Assembly (NCBI GenBank): GCA_020444165.1 | Contig: JAHLLK010000025.1 | Location: forward strand, 1 to 64,000 | Source: Deltaproteobacteria bacterium | GTDB taxonomy: Bacteria > Desulfobacterota > Desulfarculia > Desulfarculales > Desulfarculaceae | Direction of reading: 5' to 3' | DNA length: 64,000 bases | Part shown: piece by piece, positions 9,101 to 16,664 of the stretch | Numbering within the stretch: the first letter of the stretch is position 1 | Layout of the letters: the number at the start of each line of letters is the position of its first letter | Translations under genes and position numbers: made by a program | Notes under the pieces: generated by a model | What the model was told of the DNA's origin: nothing | Seen by the model: the letters and a program-made list of their open reading frames with translations, nothing else | Database searches by the model: none

Positions 9101-9173
9101 GCACGGCCAGGCACAGGCAGGTGACCAGGGAGCCCAGGGGCCGGGCCAGCACCGCGGCCAGGAGGCGGTTCAT
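6111..9173 (-). CDS. RND-superfamily efflux permease, second of two
   Basis: A 1020-residue inner-membrane proton-driven pump of the AcrB/MdtB class. It shows the RND plan: an N-terminal helix, a periplasmic porter domain (YPVLTVTTQMGEAGPSEIET), helices 2-6 with the proton-relay motif GILMDNAVVVIEA, a second porter half (LVMPPGTAPAV), and the last helix bundle with GIVMADAMARREREG. The ATG overlaps the stop of the upstream RND gene by four bases (9170-9173), so it is the last gene of a four-gene operon. The two permeases are only distantly alike, as in MdtB/MdtC, and may act together. Substrates cannot be predicted. Confidence 0.9.
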   Translation of the reverse strand: MNRLLAAVLARPLGSLVTCLCLAVLGLVAAGQVRVNFTPATRYPVLTVTTQMGEAGPSEIETQITRPLEDALRDVAGVRKVFSTSRPGLSTVTLELKTEADVSVAAQEASARLKRLRRDLPATARNPVLGQQNPRDKPVVVLGVSREGGDQALFEAGRWAREELIPRLRRIPGVAEAELSGAPEPQIEVVCDEGKLTSLGLSVHMVAVAARQAHESLPGGVIEVGDTRLSLRTAGRALTAAQVATLPIHATAGGSVVTLGEVAQVSDTFHEPDQVSRLGGRPVAAISLYMTAAANLGGLWQDVNQVLAWAGPRLPAGMRLEVVYSQAQRLDEALGRLAWVALLAALAAAAVLWLFLRRLSSTLVVLATLPFSLLLALLLLRLSNVDLDLLSLSGLALALGILMDNAVVVIEAVHHQWREKGRNQAGVLAGVAEVGGPIAFSTLTTVGAFLPLLLVSAKIRLHLGGFFWGLSLCLMASLLAALVLAPLLLQYAARLPGRPPRPGRGPGLYRRLLDAGLAHPGRLGLICLGFLALAGGLTPWLSFQSQAGLETQGFNVMLVMPPGTAPAVTEAAIRDTEQALHKVGPLERVYSRGWANQGRIMVTLDPTSGLDSDQGADRARKLLPSGQKAQYHVLPLGAGGGQTSLEVNLYGPELPELLAYYQKLRATAEKALAVKEAVLSVGSLVPHLDLMVNHEELGRYGLTTEEVGQEVRTFLAGPVALRIPGPERELEVKVMARPRPSVGLDTLLGGVRLPLPGGGLIPLAEVVRPKPTRGPNELNRENFQRVVRVTLLLADPDALGAARRFSQAAAAVAVPEGYFWELGEEVEGLKETRGEMFTGVGLALLLVYLIMVAATESLTRPLVVMCAAPFAAAGVALALVALRVPVTMPVYLGAVILSGLLVNVGIVMADAMARREREGLTPREAAREGALRRLRPVLMTTLSTAAASLPLLLDRGAGSATWSPLALTLAAGLIVSAAFSLFLTPVLYPLAARLEPLGRGEGRKEGGEERKSGETTPLPW

Positions 9174-12100
9174 TGGCGGCGCTCCCGGGCCAGCCCGGCT
9201 TTACCCAGACCGGACAGGGCCAAATACAGGGCCGGGGCCAGGAACAGGCTGGCGGCCAGGGACACGGTGAGGCCGGTGACCACGGTAAGGGCCAGGGGCA
9301 GGCCCAGCGGCCCGGCCCCGCCCCAGGCCAGGCACAGGGGCAAGGCCCCCATCACCGTGGTCAGGGTGCTCATGAGGATGGGCCGCAGCCGCACCCGCCC
9401 GGCCTGGGCCAGGGCCTGGCGGGGGGTGAGGCCTTGGCCCCGGAGCTGGTTGGTGTAGTCCACCAGCAGGATGGAGGTGTTCACGGCCATGCCCATCAAG
9501 ACCACCCCGCCCAAGAGCACCAGGGCGGTGAGCGGCATGTCGGCCAGCCACAGGGCCAGGGCCGGGCCGCAGGCCACGGGCGGCAGGGCCAGGAGGATCA
9601 CCAGGGGCCAGACCAGGGACTCGAACTGCACCACCAGGATGACGTAGATCAAAAGGAGCGCCAGGCCCAGGGCGCCCAACAGCCCGGTGAGGGATTCGGT
9701 AAGCGCCACCTGGGCCACGCCCGGGGCCAGTTCATAGCCGGCGGGCAGGGGCACCTGGGCCGCGGCGTGCATGGCCGCGGCCTCGCCCTGGCTGAAGGCC
9801 CCGGTCAGCACCTGGCCCCGCACCACCGCGGCCCGGCGGCGGTCCTGGCGGATGATCTCCTCCGGGCCCCGGCCGGTGCTCATGCGGGCCACGTCGCCCA
9901 GGGACACCATGCCGCCCTCGGAACTCAACAGCGGGATCAGGGCCAACTGGTTGGGGTTGGCGCGGTCCCGGGGCTCCAGGCGCACCCGGATGTCCACCTC
10001 CCGGTCGCCTTCCAACAGTTCGCCGGCCACCTCGCCGGCCACGGCCCGCTTCAGCCCCTGGGCCGCCTTGCTCACGGTGATCCCCCAGGCCGCGGCCTTG
10101 GCCCGGTCCACCTTGACCTCCAGCTGGGGCACCTCGGTCACCCCGTCCACTCCCACGTCGCCCAGCATGGGGAGTTTGGCCAAGCGCTCCCGCACCTGGC
10201 CGGCCAACTGGTCCAGACGCCCCAGGTCCTCGCCCAGGATGCGCAAGAGTTGGGGCGGCTTGAAGCCCTCGCGGCCGGGGTCGGTGAGGTTGCCGGCCGG
10301 CTGCACTCCGGCGGTGACCCCGGCCACCTGGGCCAGCTCGCGGCGGAAGCGCTCCATCAGTTCGGTGCTCTGTCGCCGGCCCCAGGCCTCGGGCTTGATG
10401 CGCACCACCAGCACCGCCTCGTTGGGCCGGCCCAGCTCCAGGCCGCCGCCGGCCGTGTCGCCGGGGTCCACCCCGGCCCGGGTCACCACCTCCTCCACCT
10501 CGGGCTGGGCCAACAGCCGCCACTCGGCTTGGTCCACCGCGTGGGAGAGCGTCGCCAGGCTGACCTCCGGCGGCAGGCTGAGCTGCACCAACAGCCGCCC
10601 GCCACTCACCTCGGGCAAGAGCGCCGCGCCGCGGCCCAGGAGCAGCCAGCCGGCCAAGAGGCTCACCGCCAGGGAGACCAGCACCGTGAGCCACACGTGG
10701 CCCAGCACCCAGTCCAGGCCCCGGCCGTAGATCTCGGCCAGGCGGCCGGTTCCCTGGTCCAGGGCCGGGGTGCCCCGGTCGCGGCCCCGGGCCACCAGGG
10801 CGGGCAGCAGGTACAGCGCCGTGGCCAGGGAGACCAAGAGCGCCGCCACCAGGGTGAAGGCGAAATCATTGAACAGGCGCTGGGCCAGGCCGGTCATGAA
10901 CAACACCGGCACCAGCACCGCCACGGTGGTCAGGGTGGCCGAGATGAGGCTGGAGCGCACCTCGGCCAGCGAGCGGGCGGCCGCGTCCAGGCGGCCCAAG
11001 CCCTGGGCCTGGTGGCGGTGCATGGCCTCCAGGACCACGATGCCGCTGTCCACCAGCATGCCCACCCCCAGGGCCAGGCCGCCGATGGACATGAGGTTCA
11101 GGCCCCGGCCGCCCAGGTGCATGAACCCCAGGGTGGCCAAGAGGGACAGCGGCACGGCCGAGACCAAGAGGAGGGCCCGGCCGGGGCGGCGCATGAAGGC
11201 CACCAGCACCCCAAAGGCCAACAGCCCGCCCCACCACACCATGCTTTGCAGCTCCCCGAGGGAACTCTCCACAAAGGGGGCCTGGTCGTCCACCACCGTG
11301 AGCTGGAATCCCCCGGGCAGGCGGGAGGCCAGATGCTCCAGGGCCCCGCGCACCCGGGCCGAGACCTCCACCGTGTTGGCCGCCGGCTCCTTCAACACCC
11401 CCACCAGCACGGCCGGCTGGCCCCGCACCCGGCAGAAGCCGGTGGGGTCCTTGGAGCCGTACACGGCCCTGGCCACGTCGCCCACCAACACCGGCCGCCC
11501 CTCCTGGCCGCTGGTCAAGGGGGCGGAGGCCACCTCCTGGTAATCCTTGAAGCGGCCCACGGTGCGGACCGCCACCTCCAGGCCCCGGGTGGTCACCTGG
11601 CCGGCCGGCACGTTCTGGTTGGCCTGGCGGATGCCCTCCACCACCCGGCCCAGGTCCAGGTTATGGGCCACCAGGCGGGCCCGGTCGGCCAACACCTCCA
11701 CCTCGGGCACCTGGCCGCCGGTGACCCGCACCGCGGCCACCCCCTCCAGGGTCTCCAGGCGGCTCTTCACCACGGTGGAAGCCAGGATGCGGGGGCGGGT
11801 GCCCTGGTCCGGGCCGGTGAGGGCCAGGGTGATCACCGGGCTTTCGCTGGGGTCGTAGTGCAGCACCAGGGGCAGTTCGGCCTCCCGGGGGAGCTGGTCG
11901 CTCACCGAGTCCAGCTTCTCCCGGGACTCGGCCGCCGCTTCGCTGAGCCCGCGGCCCCAGTCAAAGACCAGGCTGATCACCGAGAGCCCCTCCCGGGAGG
12001 AGGACTCCATGCGCCTGAGCCCGGCCACGGTGCCCAGCACCCCTTCCAGGCGGCGGGTGACCAGGGCCTCCACCTCCTGGGGCGGCGCGTTTTCATACAC

Positions 12101-12244
12101 GGTGAGCACGGTGAGGCGGGGGAAGGGCAGGCGGGGCAGCAGCTCCACCGGCAGGCGCGGCCAGGAGAACACCCCCCCCAGGGCCAAGGCCAGAAACAGG
12201 GCCAAAAGCCCCAGGGGGCGCCGCAGATAGGCGGGCTCTCTCAC
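9170..12244 (-). CDS. RND-superfamily efflux permease, first of two
   Basis: A 1024-residue AcrB-type permease. Landmarks are RLPFPRLTVLTVYENAPPQE after the first helix, proton-relay segment GVGMLVDSGIVVLEAMHRHQ, FSQGEAAAMHAAAQVPLPAG in the second porter half, and GMAVNTSILLVDYTNQLRGQ in the last bundle. Length is usual for the family. It overlaps the adaptor gene upstream by four bases (12241-12244) and the second permease downstream by four, which suggests coupled translation and a fixed ratio of subunits. With the adaptor and the TolC-like protein it should form an envelope-spanning export machine. Confidence 0.9.
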   Translation of the reverse strand: MREPAYLRRPLGLLALFLALALGGVFSWPRLPVELLPRLPFPRLTVLTVYENAPPQEVEALVTRRLEGVLGTVAGLRRMESSSREGLSVISLVFDWGRGLSEAAAESREKLDSVSDQLPREAELPLVLHYDPSESPVITLALTGPDQGTRPRILASTVVKSRLETLEGVAAVRVTGGQVPEVEVLADRARLVAHNLDLGRVVEGIRQANQNVPAGQVTTRGLEVAVRTVGRFKDYQEVASAPLTSGQEGRPVLVGDVARAVYGSKDPTGFCRVRGQPAVLVGVLKEPAANTVEVSARVRGALEHLASRLPGGFQLTVVDDQAPFVESSLGELQSMVWWGGLLAFGVLVAFMRRPGRALLLVSAVPLSLLATLGFMHLGGRGLNLMSIGGLALGVGMLVDSGIVVLEAMHRHQAQGLGRLDAAARSLAEVRSSLISATLTTVAVLVPVLFMTGLAQRLFNDFAFTLVAALLVSLATALYLLPALVARGRDRGTPALDQGTGRLAEIYGRGLDWVLGHVWLTVLVSLAVSLLAGWLLLGRGAALLPEVSGGRLLVQLSLPPEVSLATLSHAVDQAEWRLLAQPEVEEVVTRAGVDPGDTAGGGLELGRPNEAVLVVRIKPEAWGRRQSTELMERFRRELAQVAGVTAGVQPAGNLTDPGREGFKPPQLLRILGEDLGRLDQLAGQVRERLAKLPMLGDVGVDGVTEVPQLEVKVDRAKAAAWGITVSKAAQGLKRAVAGEVAGELLEGDREVDIRVRLEPRDRANPNQLALIPLLSSEGGMVSLGDVARMSTGRGPEEIIRQDRRRAAVVRGQVLTGAFSQGEAAAMHAAAQVPLPAGYELAPGVAQVALTESLTGLLGALGLALLLIYVILVVQFESLVWPLVILLALPPVACGPALALWLADMPLTALVLLGGVVLMGMAVNTSILLVDYTNQLRGQGLTPRQALAQAGRVRLRPILMSTLTTVMGALPLCLAWGGAGPLGLPLALTVVTGLTVSLAASLFLAPALYLALSGLGKAGLARERRQ

Positions 12245-13368
12245 GGCTGGGGAGTGGCCCCCGGTTCGGGCGGGGCCGCCGGTTCGGGCGGGGCCGCGGC
12301 CGGGGCCTCGCCGCCGCCCAGGATCACCCGGTCGCCTTGGGCCAGGCCCGCGGTCACCACCACCTTGTCCGCGTCCTCATCCCCCAGGCGGATGCGCCGC
12401 GGCACGGCCTTGCGGCCCTCCAGCACCAGGACCACGGCGTCCCGGCCGTTCCGCTCCCGGAGCGCCGCCTTGGGCACCCAGGGCAATTCGTCCAGGCCGC
12501 CCTTGATCACCACCGCCCGCACGAACATGCCGGGCCGGAGCGCCAGGTCCGGGTTGTCCAGGTCCACGTTGGCCACGAAGGTGCGGTCCTTGGGGTCGAT
12601 CTCGGGGCTCAGAAAGGCGATGCGCCCCAGGAAGATGCGGCCGGCCAAGGCGTCGGCCATGAGGCGCACCCCCTCGCCGGCCGCCAGGCGGGTGAACAGC
12701 CGCTCGTTGAACTCCACCTTGGCCCGCACCCGGGAACAGCCCAACAGGCGGAGCACCTGCTTGCCGGTGGGGCCCACCACCTCGCCGGGTTGGGCCAGGA
12801 TCTCGGCCACCACCCCGTCGGCCGGGGATTTGAGGGTCAGGCGCGCGTTCTGGGCCAAGAGGGTGGCCAGGGAGGCCTCGGCGGACTTCAGTTTGCCCGC
12901 GGCGCGCTCCCGCTCGAAACGGGCGTCCCGGAGTTCATTGCGGGAGATGGCCCGCCCGGCCACCAGGGCCTGGTTCTCGTCGGCCACCTGGGCCGCGTGT
13001 TCGAACTCGGTCCGGGCCAGGGCCACCTCGGCCCGGCCGGCCGCGATCTGGGCCGTGAGCACCCGGCCGTCCAGGCGGGCCAGCACCTGGCCCTTTTTCA
13101 CCGGGTCGCCCTCGTCCACCAAAAGCTCGGACAGGACTCCGTTCTCTCCAAAGCCCAGCTCCCGGTCCACCGGGCAGGTAACGGTGCCCAGGCCCTCCAG
13201 GCCCGGCACCGGGGTGCCGCCGCCCACCAGGAACACCTGCACCTTGCCGGGGCCGTCCTCCTGGGCCCTGGCCGGGCCGGCCGCGGCCAGGAGCGCCGCC
13301 CCGGCCAGGCCGCAAAGGACCACCCCCAGGGCCCAGAGGGCCGGGGCGCGCCAGGCGTCAAACCTCAT
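12241..13368 (-). CDS. RND periplasmic adaptor (membrane fusion protein)
   Basis: A 375-residue adaptor linking RND pumps to the outer-membrane channel. It has a signal-like N-terminus (APALWALGVVLCGLAGAALL, then PARAQ), a first biotinyl-lipoyl-like half (GFGENGVLSELLVDEGDPVK), an alpha-hairpin region rich in Ala/Glu/Arg, a second lipoyl half (LTLKSPADGVVAEILAQPGE), and beta-barrel and proximal domains (LRPGMFVRAVV). A proline/alanine-rich tail ends it. There is no lipobox, so it is probably a secreted rather than lipidated adaptor. It overlaps its neighbours by four bases on each side. Confidence 0.9.
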   Translation of the reverse strand: MRFDAWRAPALWALGVVLCGLAGAALLAAAGPARAQEDGPGKVQVFLVGGGTPVPGLEGLGTVTCPVDRELGFGENGVLSELLVDEGDPVKKGQVLARLDGRVLTAQIAAGRAEVALARTEFEHAAQVADENQALVAGRAISRNELRDARFERERAAGKLKSAEASLATLLAQNARLTLKSPADGVVAEILAQPGEVVGPTGKQVLRLLGCSRVRAKVEFNERLFTRLAAGEGVRLMADALAGRIFLGRIAFLSPEIDPKDRTFVANVDLDNPDLALRPGMFVRAVVIKGGLDELPWVPKAALRERNGRDAVVLVLEGRKAVPRRIRLGDEDADKVVVTAGLAQGDRVILGGGEAPAAAPPEPAAPPEPGATPQP

Positions 13369-14888
13369 AGCTCATCCTCCCCCACCTCGCGGAGCCGGAG
13401 ATCCCCGCCGGACAACAGGCACATGGTGGCCAGCACCCGCCAACGGCCGCACTGGGCCTCCAGGGCCCGGGCTTGGGAACGGGCCAGGTCCATCTCCCGC
13501 TTCAGGACCTCCTCGGGCTTTTCCGCCCCGGCCGCCTGGCGGGCCCGGGCCACGGCCACCCGCTCCCGGGAGAGGTCCTCTTCCTGGCGGGCCAGCTCCA
13601 ACAGCTCGCTTTGGCGCCGCAACTCCTCCCACAGGGAAAAAACCTTGGTCTTGAGCTGGTTCAGGTTGTCGGCCAGCTCGCCCTTGGCCTTCCTGAGTTC
13701 ATAGGCCCGCTCGGCGATGTCCGGTTCCTTGGAGCTGCCGTCCAAAAAGGAGAACTGGAGGCCTTTGCGCCGGAGATCGTGCTCCTGGAAATAGAAGGCG
13801 TAGTCGTTCTGGAACAGCCGCTCGTGTTCGTAAAAGGCCTTGACCGAGTTGTCGCCGATGGGCAGCTCCCACACCAGCATCAGGGCGGCGTTCTTCTCCG
13901 GCCCGGGGAAGGTGTCGCCCTCCAGGCCGAAGCGCCCCACCAGGTTCACCCGGCTGTTGTCCAGGGCCTTGGCGTGGCGGAAGGAGACCTCCCGGTAAGT
14001 GGCCTCGGCCCGGGCGAACCCCAGGGCGGCGTTGTGCTCCAGGGCCTGCTGCAACAGGTCCTCGGCCTGGGACGGCGGATTGTACAGGGGGGCCTGGGGC
14101 ACGGTGGTGAAGCGGGCCTCCCGGCTGTAGCCCATCAGCTCGTTCAGGTGGTGGGCCGCTTCCCGGGCCTGGCTCTGGTAGCGCACCTGGTCGTAGCGGA
14201 TCTCGGCCTGGCGGGCCTGGGCGGCCAAAAGGTCCTCCCGCCGGAGCCGGCCCAGGTCCAGGCCCCGCTGGGCCGTGGCCACCTCGTCGCCGGCCAGGCG
14301 GCCCAGTTCCACCTGGCGGGCCCCCAGCCGCCGGGCGGTCAGCTCCTCGTAATACACCGGCACCACGGCCAAGGCCGCCTCCAGGGCGGCCTTGTTCCTT
14401 TGCAGATCAGCCTTGGCCACCCCTTTGGCGTCGCGCTCCCGGGCCAGGTCCAGGGCGCCGCCGGCCCACACCGGCTGAGTCACCTTCATCTCCGAGGTGT
14501 AGAGGTCCTGGTCCTCCACCGGCTGACCGAAGAAGTCCACCTTGGGCTGGTGGTACAAATCCACGCTCACCTTGGGGAACAGCCGCCGGAACGAGGCGTC
14601 CTCCTTGGCTTCCTCCCACACTTTCAGTTCCGTGGTCTGGCCCACCTGCTGGCTGGCCGCCACGGCCTGGGTGATGCACTGGCCCAGGCTGAGGGTTTCC
14701 GCCCCGGCCGTCGCCGGGGACCCCGCCGCGGCCCGTCCCGGAGCCCCGGCCAGGGTCAGGGCCAGGCAGGCGGCCCCGAGCCAAAGCGGGGCTGCCGCCG
14801 CGGCGCGGGCCCAGGTCCGCCCCCAGGCCGCGGTCAGCCGGGCGCCCGGGGCGGGAGGGGTTATTTGGGGAGCGGTTGCTAGGGGCAT
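13365..14888 (-). CDS. TolC-like outer-membrane efflux protein
   Basis: A 507-residue outer-membrane factor, first gene of the operon. After a hydrophobic signal region ending near PGRAAAGSPA come two outer-membrane-efflux repeats, each with long Ala/Glu/Arg-rich helices (ARERDAKGVAKADLQRNKAA; ELLELARQEEDLSRERVAVA) and strand regions such as VSVDLYHQPKVDFFG. The N-terminal 50 residues are long for a signal, so translation may begin at an internal codon; the ATG at 14888 is the first in frame. It overlaps the adaptor gene by four bases. The gene is divergent from the GAK cluster. Confidence 0.85.
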   Translation of the reverse strand: MPLATAPQITPPAPGARLTAAWGRTWARAAAAAPLWLGAACLALTLAGAPGRAAAGSPATAGAETLSLGQCITQAVAASQQVGQTTELKVWEEAKEDASFRRLFPKVSVDLYHQPKVDFFGQPVEDQDLYTSEMKVTQPVWAGGALDLARERDAKGVAKADLQRNKAALEAALAVVPVYYEELTARRLGARQVELGRLAGDEVATAQRGLDLGRLRREDLLAAQARQAEIRYDQVRYQSQAREAAHHLNELMGYSREARFTTVPQAPLYNPPSQAEDLLQQALEHNAALGFARAEATYREVSFRHAKALDNSRVNLVGRFGLEGDTFPGPEKNAALMLVWELPIGDNSVKAFYEHERLFQNDYAFYFQEHDLRRKGLQFSFLDGSSKEPDIAERAYELRKAKGELADNLNQLKTKVFSLWEELRRQSELLELARQEEDLSRERVAVARARQAAGAEKPEEVLKREMDLARSQARALEAQCGRWRVLATMCLLSGGDLRLREVGEDEL

Positions 14889-15110
14889 GTCTTCTCCCTC
14901 AAGGGGACCGCAGCCAGCCTCCGGCTGCGGCGGGCCGGGCCGGGCCGGGCCGGTCCGCTATTGATCGCACAAACCCGGGGTCTGGTCAACCGGGTCACCG
15001 AACTTATACCCGGAAGGGCTCGGCGGGCATCCCCGGTCGGAGCTTCGCATTTTCGTTGGTTTGTTGTAACATTTCTGAAATGAATAAAACCTAAACTAGC
15101 CCAGTTCCGC

Positions 15111-15130
15111 GGTTGGCCGGCCGGCCAACC
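15111..15130. promoter_or_regulatory. Perfect 20-bp palindrome upstream of the GAK cluster
   Basis: GGTTGGCCGGCCGGCCAACC is its own complement and ends 22 bp before the first GAK-cluster gene. The AT-rich stretch just upstream (about 15047-15095) is where a promoter for that gene would be expected. It could be an operator or a hairpin in the mRNA leader; GC-rich DNA yields such palindromes fairly often, so the call is weak. Confidence 0.35.
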
Positions 15131-15152
15131 CGTCGGGAAGGAAAGACGGAGC

Positions 15153-16346
15153 ATGGCTCGGGAACCCAGGAGCATAAAAAGCGCGGCAGAACCCAGCCCG
15201 GAATCCTTGCCGGAATGCCGTCCGGCGGAGCCGGGACCTTACAGCTCCGAGGTGACCCCTTGGGATGAAGAGGCCTTCAACCGCATCATTTCCATTGAAT
15301 TGAGCCCGGTGCAGGTGGAGCGGGTGGTCACGCCGGCCCGGGTGTTCCCCCGGCAGGAAGCGGTCCTGGCCGTGCATTGGCACCCGGAGTTCATCCCCCT
15401 GCCCCTCATCGAGCGGCGGATCAACGCCATGTTCCCCGGCCGGGAGGAAGAGCTGATCATCCCCACCCAGCACAATGAGATCCTCAGTTTCCACGGCTAC
15501 GCCGGGGTGGAGATAGACTGCTACTCCCGGGGCTTCGCCCGCAAGGTCCAGCTCCTGCTGCATCTGACCAAGGAAAAGGCGGCCGAGGCCGGGGTGTTGA
15601 AGGGCATGTGCGAGCACACCTTCCAGTACCGCTCCGGCCAGCTTTACGAATACCTGGACAGCCTGGTGGACCCCCGCTGGGACGAGCGCATGCAGGAAGG
15701 CGCGGCCGAAACCGGGGCCAACGAGGATTTGGTGAACTTCACCCGGGCCCACGCCGCCCGGCTCGCGGCCCTGCTCCGGCGGCACGAATCCCGGGTGCCC
15801 CGCCTCATGATCAAGAACAAGCTCCTCCGGGAGTATTTTGACCAGCTCCGGGGCCTGTACCCCGACCGCATGATCAACCGGGCCCAACTCCTGTTGAAGG
15901 CGGTGAAGGCCACGGTGAAGCGGAACTTCTCGCTCACCTACTTCTACCGCACCCACGAAGTCATCGAGGAGGCCCGCGCCGCTGGGGCCGGCATCGTCAT
16001 CCCCCACCCCGAGCAGTTCTGGCCCATCCTCCTGGCCGGCTACGACGTGGACGGCTATGAGGTGTGGAACCCCCAGTCCCGGGAATACACCGAGTTCCTG
16101 ATCAATGTCCTGGACCGGCACAACAAGTCCCTGAACGGGCGGGAGCGGCCCATCCTGGTGTTCATGGGTGACGACACCCATCTGGGCGAGAAGGTCAAGG
16201 ACCCCGCCCTGGCCGACCGGGAAAAAGTCGCCCGGGAGGTGGGCTGGCAGCCGGCCTGGGATGAACTGGCCATCGCCAAGACCCTGATCCTCTCCGGAGT
16301 GGATCGCCGCTCCATCATCCAAGAGTACAAGGAACGCCTGGCCTGA
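15153..16346 (+). CDS. PHP-like putative metal-dependent hydrolase at head of GAK cluster
   Basis: A 397-residue protein I do not recognise by name. Its motifs fall in the order of a PHP/amidohydrolase-type metal site: His75-x-His77 (HWHPEF), Glu120 in GYAGVEIDCYS, His285 in IVIPHPEQF and Asp341-x-His343 in MGDDTHLGEK. Between them are CEHTFQYRSGQLYEYLDSL and a Lys/Arg-rich helical segment (LMIKNKLLREYFDQLRGLYP). No signal peptide or membrane helix is seen, so it is probably cytoplasmic. Nineteen bases separate it from the amphi-Trp gene and all following genes run the same way, so it probably belongs to the GAK system. Hydrolase activity is inferred from spacing of ligands only. Confidence 0.55.
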   Translation: MAREPRSIKSAAEPSPESLPECRPAEPGPYSSEVTPWDEEAFNRIISIELSPVQVERVVTPARVFPRQEAVLAVHWHPEFIPLPLIERRINAMFPGREEELIIPTQHNEILSFHGYAGVEIDCYSRGFARKVQLLLHLTKEKAAEAGVLKGMCEHTFQYRSGQLYEYLDSLVDPRWDERMQEGAAETGANEDLVNFTRAHAARLAALLRRHESRVPRLMIKNKLLREYFDQLRGLYPDRMINRAQLLLKAVKATVKRNFSLTYFYRTHEVIEEARAAGAGIVIPHPEQFWPILLAGYDVDGYEVWNPQSREYTEFLINVLDRHNKSLNGRERPILVFMGDDTHLGEKVKDPALADREKVAREVGWQPAWDELAIAKTLILSGVDRRSIIQEYKERLA

Positions 16347-16364
16347 GCCGGGTTAAGGAACTCC

Positions 16365-16643
16365 ATGCCCACCGACCAGCGCTTCAAGCACGAGTCCCTG
16401 CAGGACAACCTCTCCATCGCCAAATACCTCCAGGCCCTGATCGAAGGCTTCCAGGCCGGCTCCCTGGTGTTCAAATCCGAGGGCGACAAGCTTTCGGTGC
16501 GCCCCCAGGGGCTCATCAGCCTGGAGGTGGAGGCCAAGCGGCGCCAGAACGAGGTCAAGCTGAACCTGAAGTTCCGCTGGGCCGAGGAGGTGGAGACGCC
16601 TTTGGAACAAACCAACCACCTCGAAATCTCGCCGGCCGAATAG
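16365..16643 (+). CDS. Amphi-Trp domain protein (GAK cluster)
   Basis: A 92-residue cytoplasmic protein matching the amphi-Trp pattern: a helix SIAKYLQALIEGFQAGSLVF, a short strand with acidic turn, then amphipathic strands LISLEVEAKRRQNEVKLNLKF ending in the tryptophan of RWAEE. The same N-terminal plan recurs in the XXXCH protein at 21921-22502 (MTPMQAADFLRRLAQQLEAG), so the two are related modules. AAGGAA precedes the ATG. Amphi-Trp proteins are known to accompany GAK genes; their role is unknown. Confidence 0.75.
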   Translation: MPTDQRFKHESLQDNLSIAKYLQALIEGFQAGSLVFKSEGDKLSVRPQGLISLEVEAKRRQNEVKLNLKFRWAEEVETPLEQTNHLEISPAE

Positions 16644-16664
16644 CCGGGATCTGGACGACCTCAC

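Noticed and set aside
9173..13654. Open frame of nearly 1500 codons on the plus strand opposite the RND genes
   Set aside because: It mirrors the true minus-strand genes; its translation is Gln/Gly/His-rich and repetitive, as expected from the antisense of GC-rich coding DNA.
14930..14955. GGGCC repeats upstream of the TolC-like gene as a designed regulatory repeat
   Set aside because: It is a short run of CGGGC units in very GC-rich DNA; slippage is a sufficient account.
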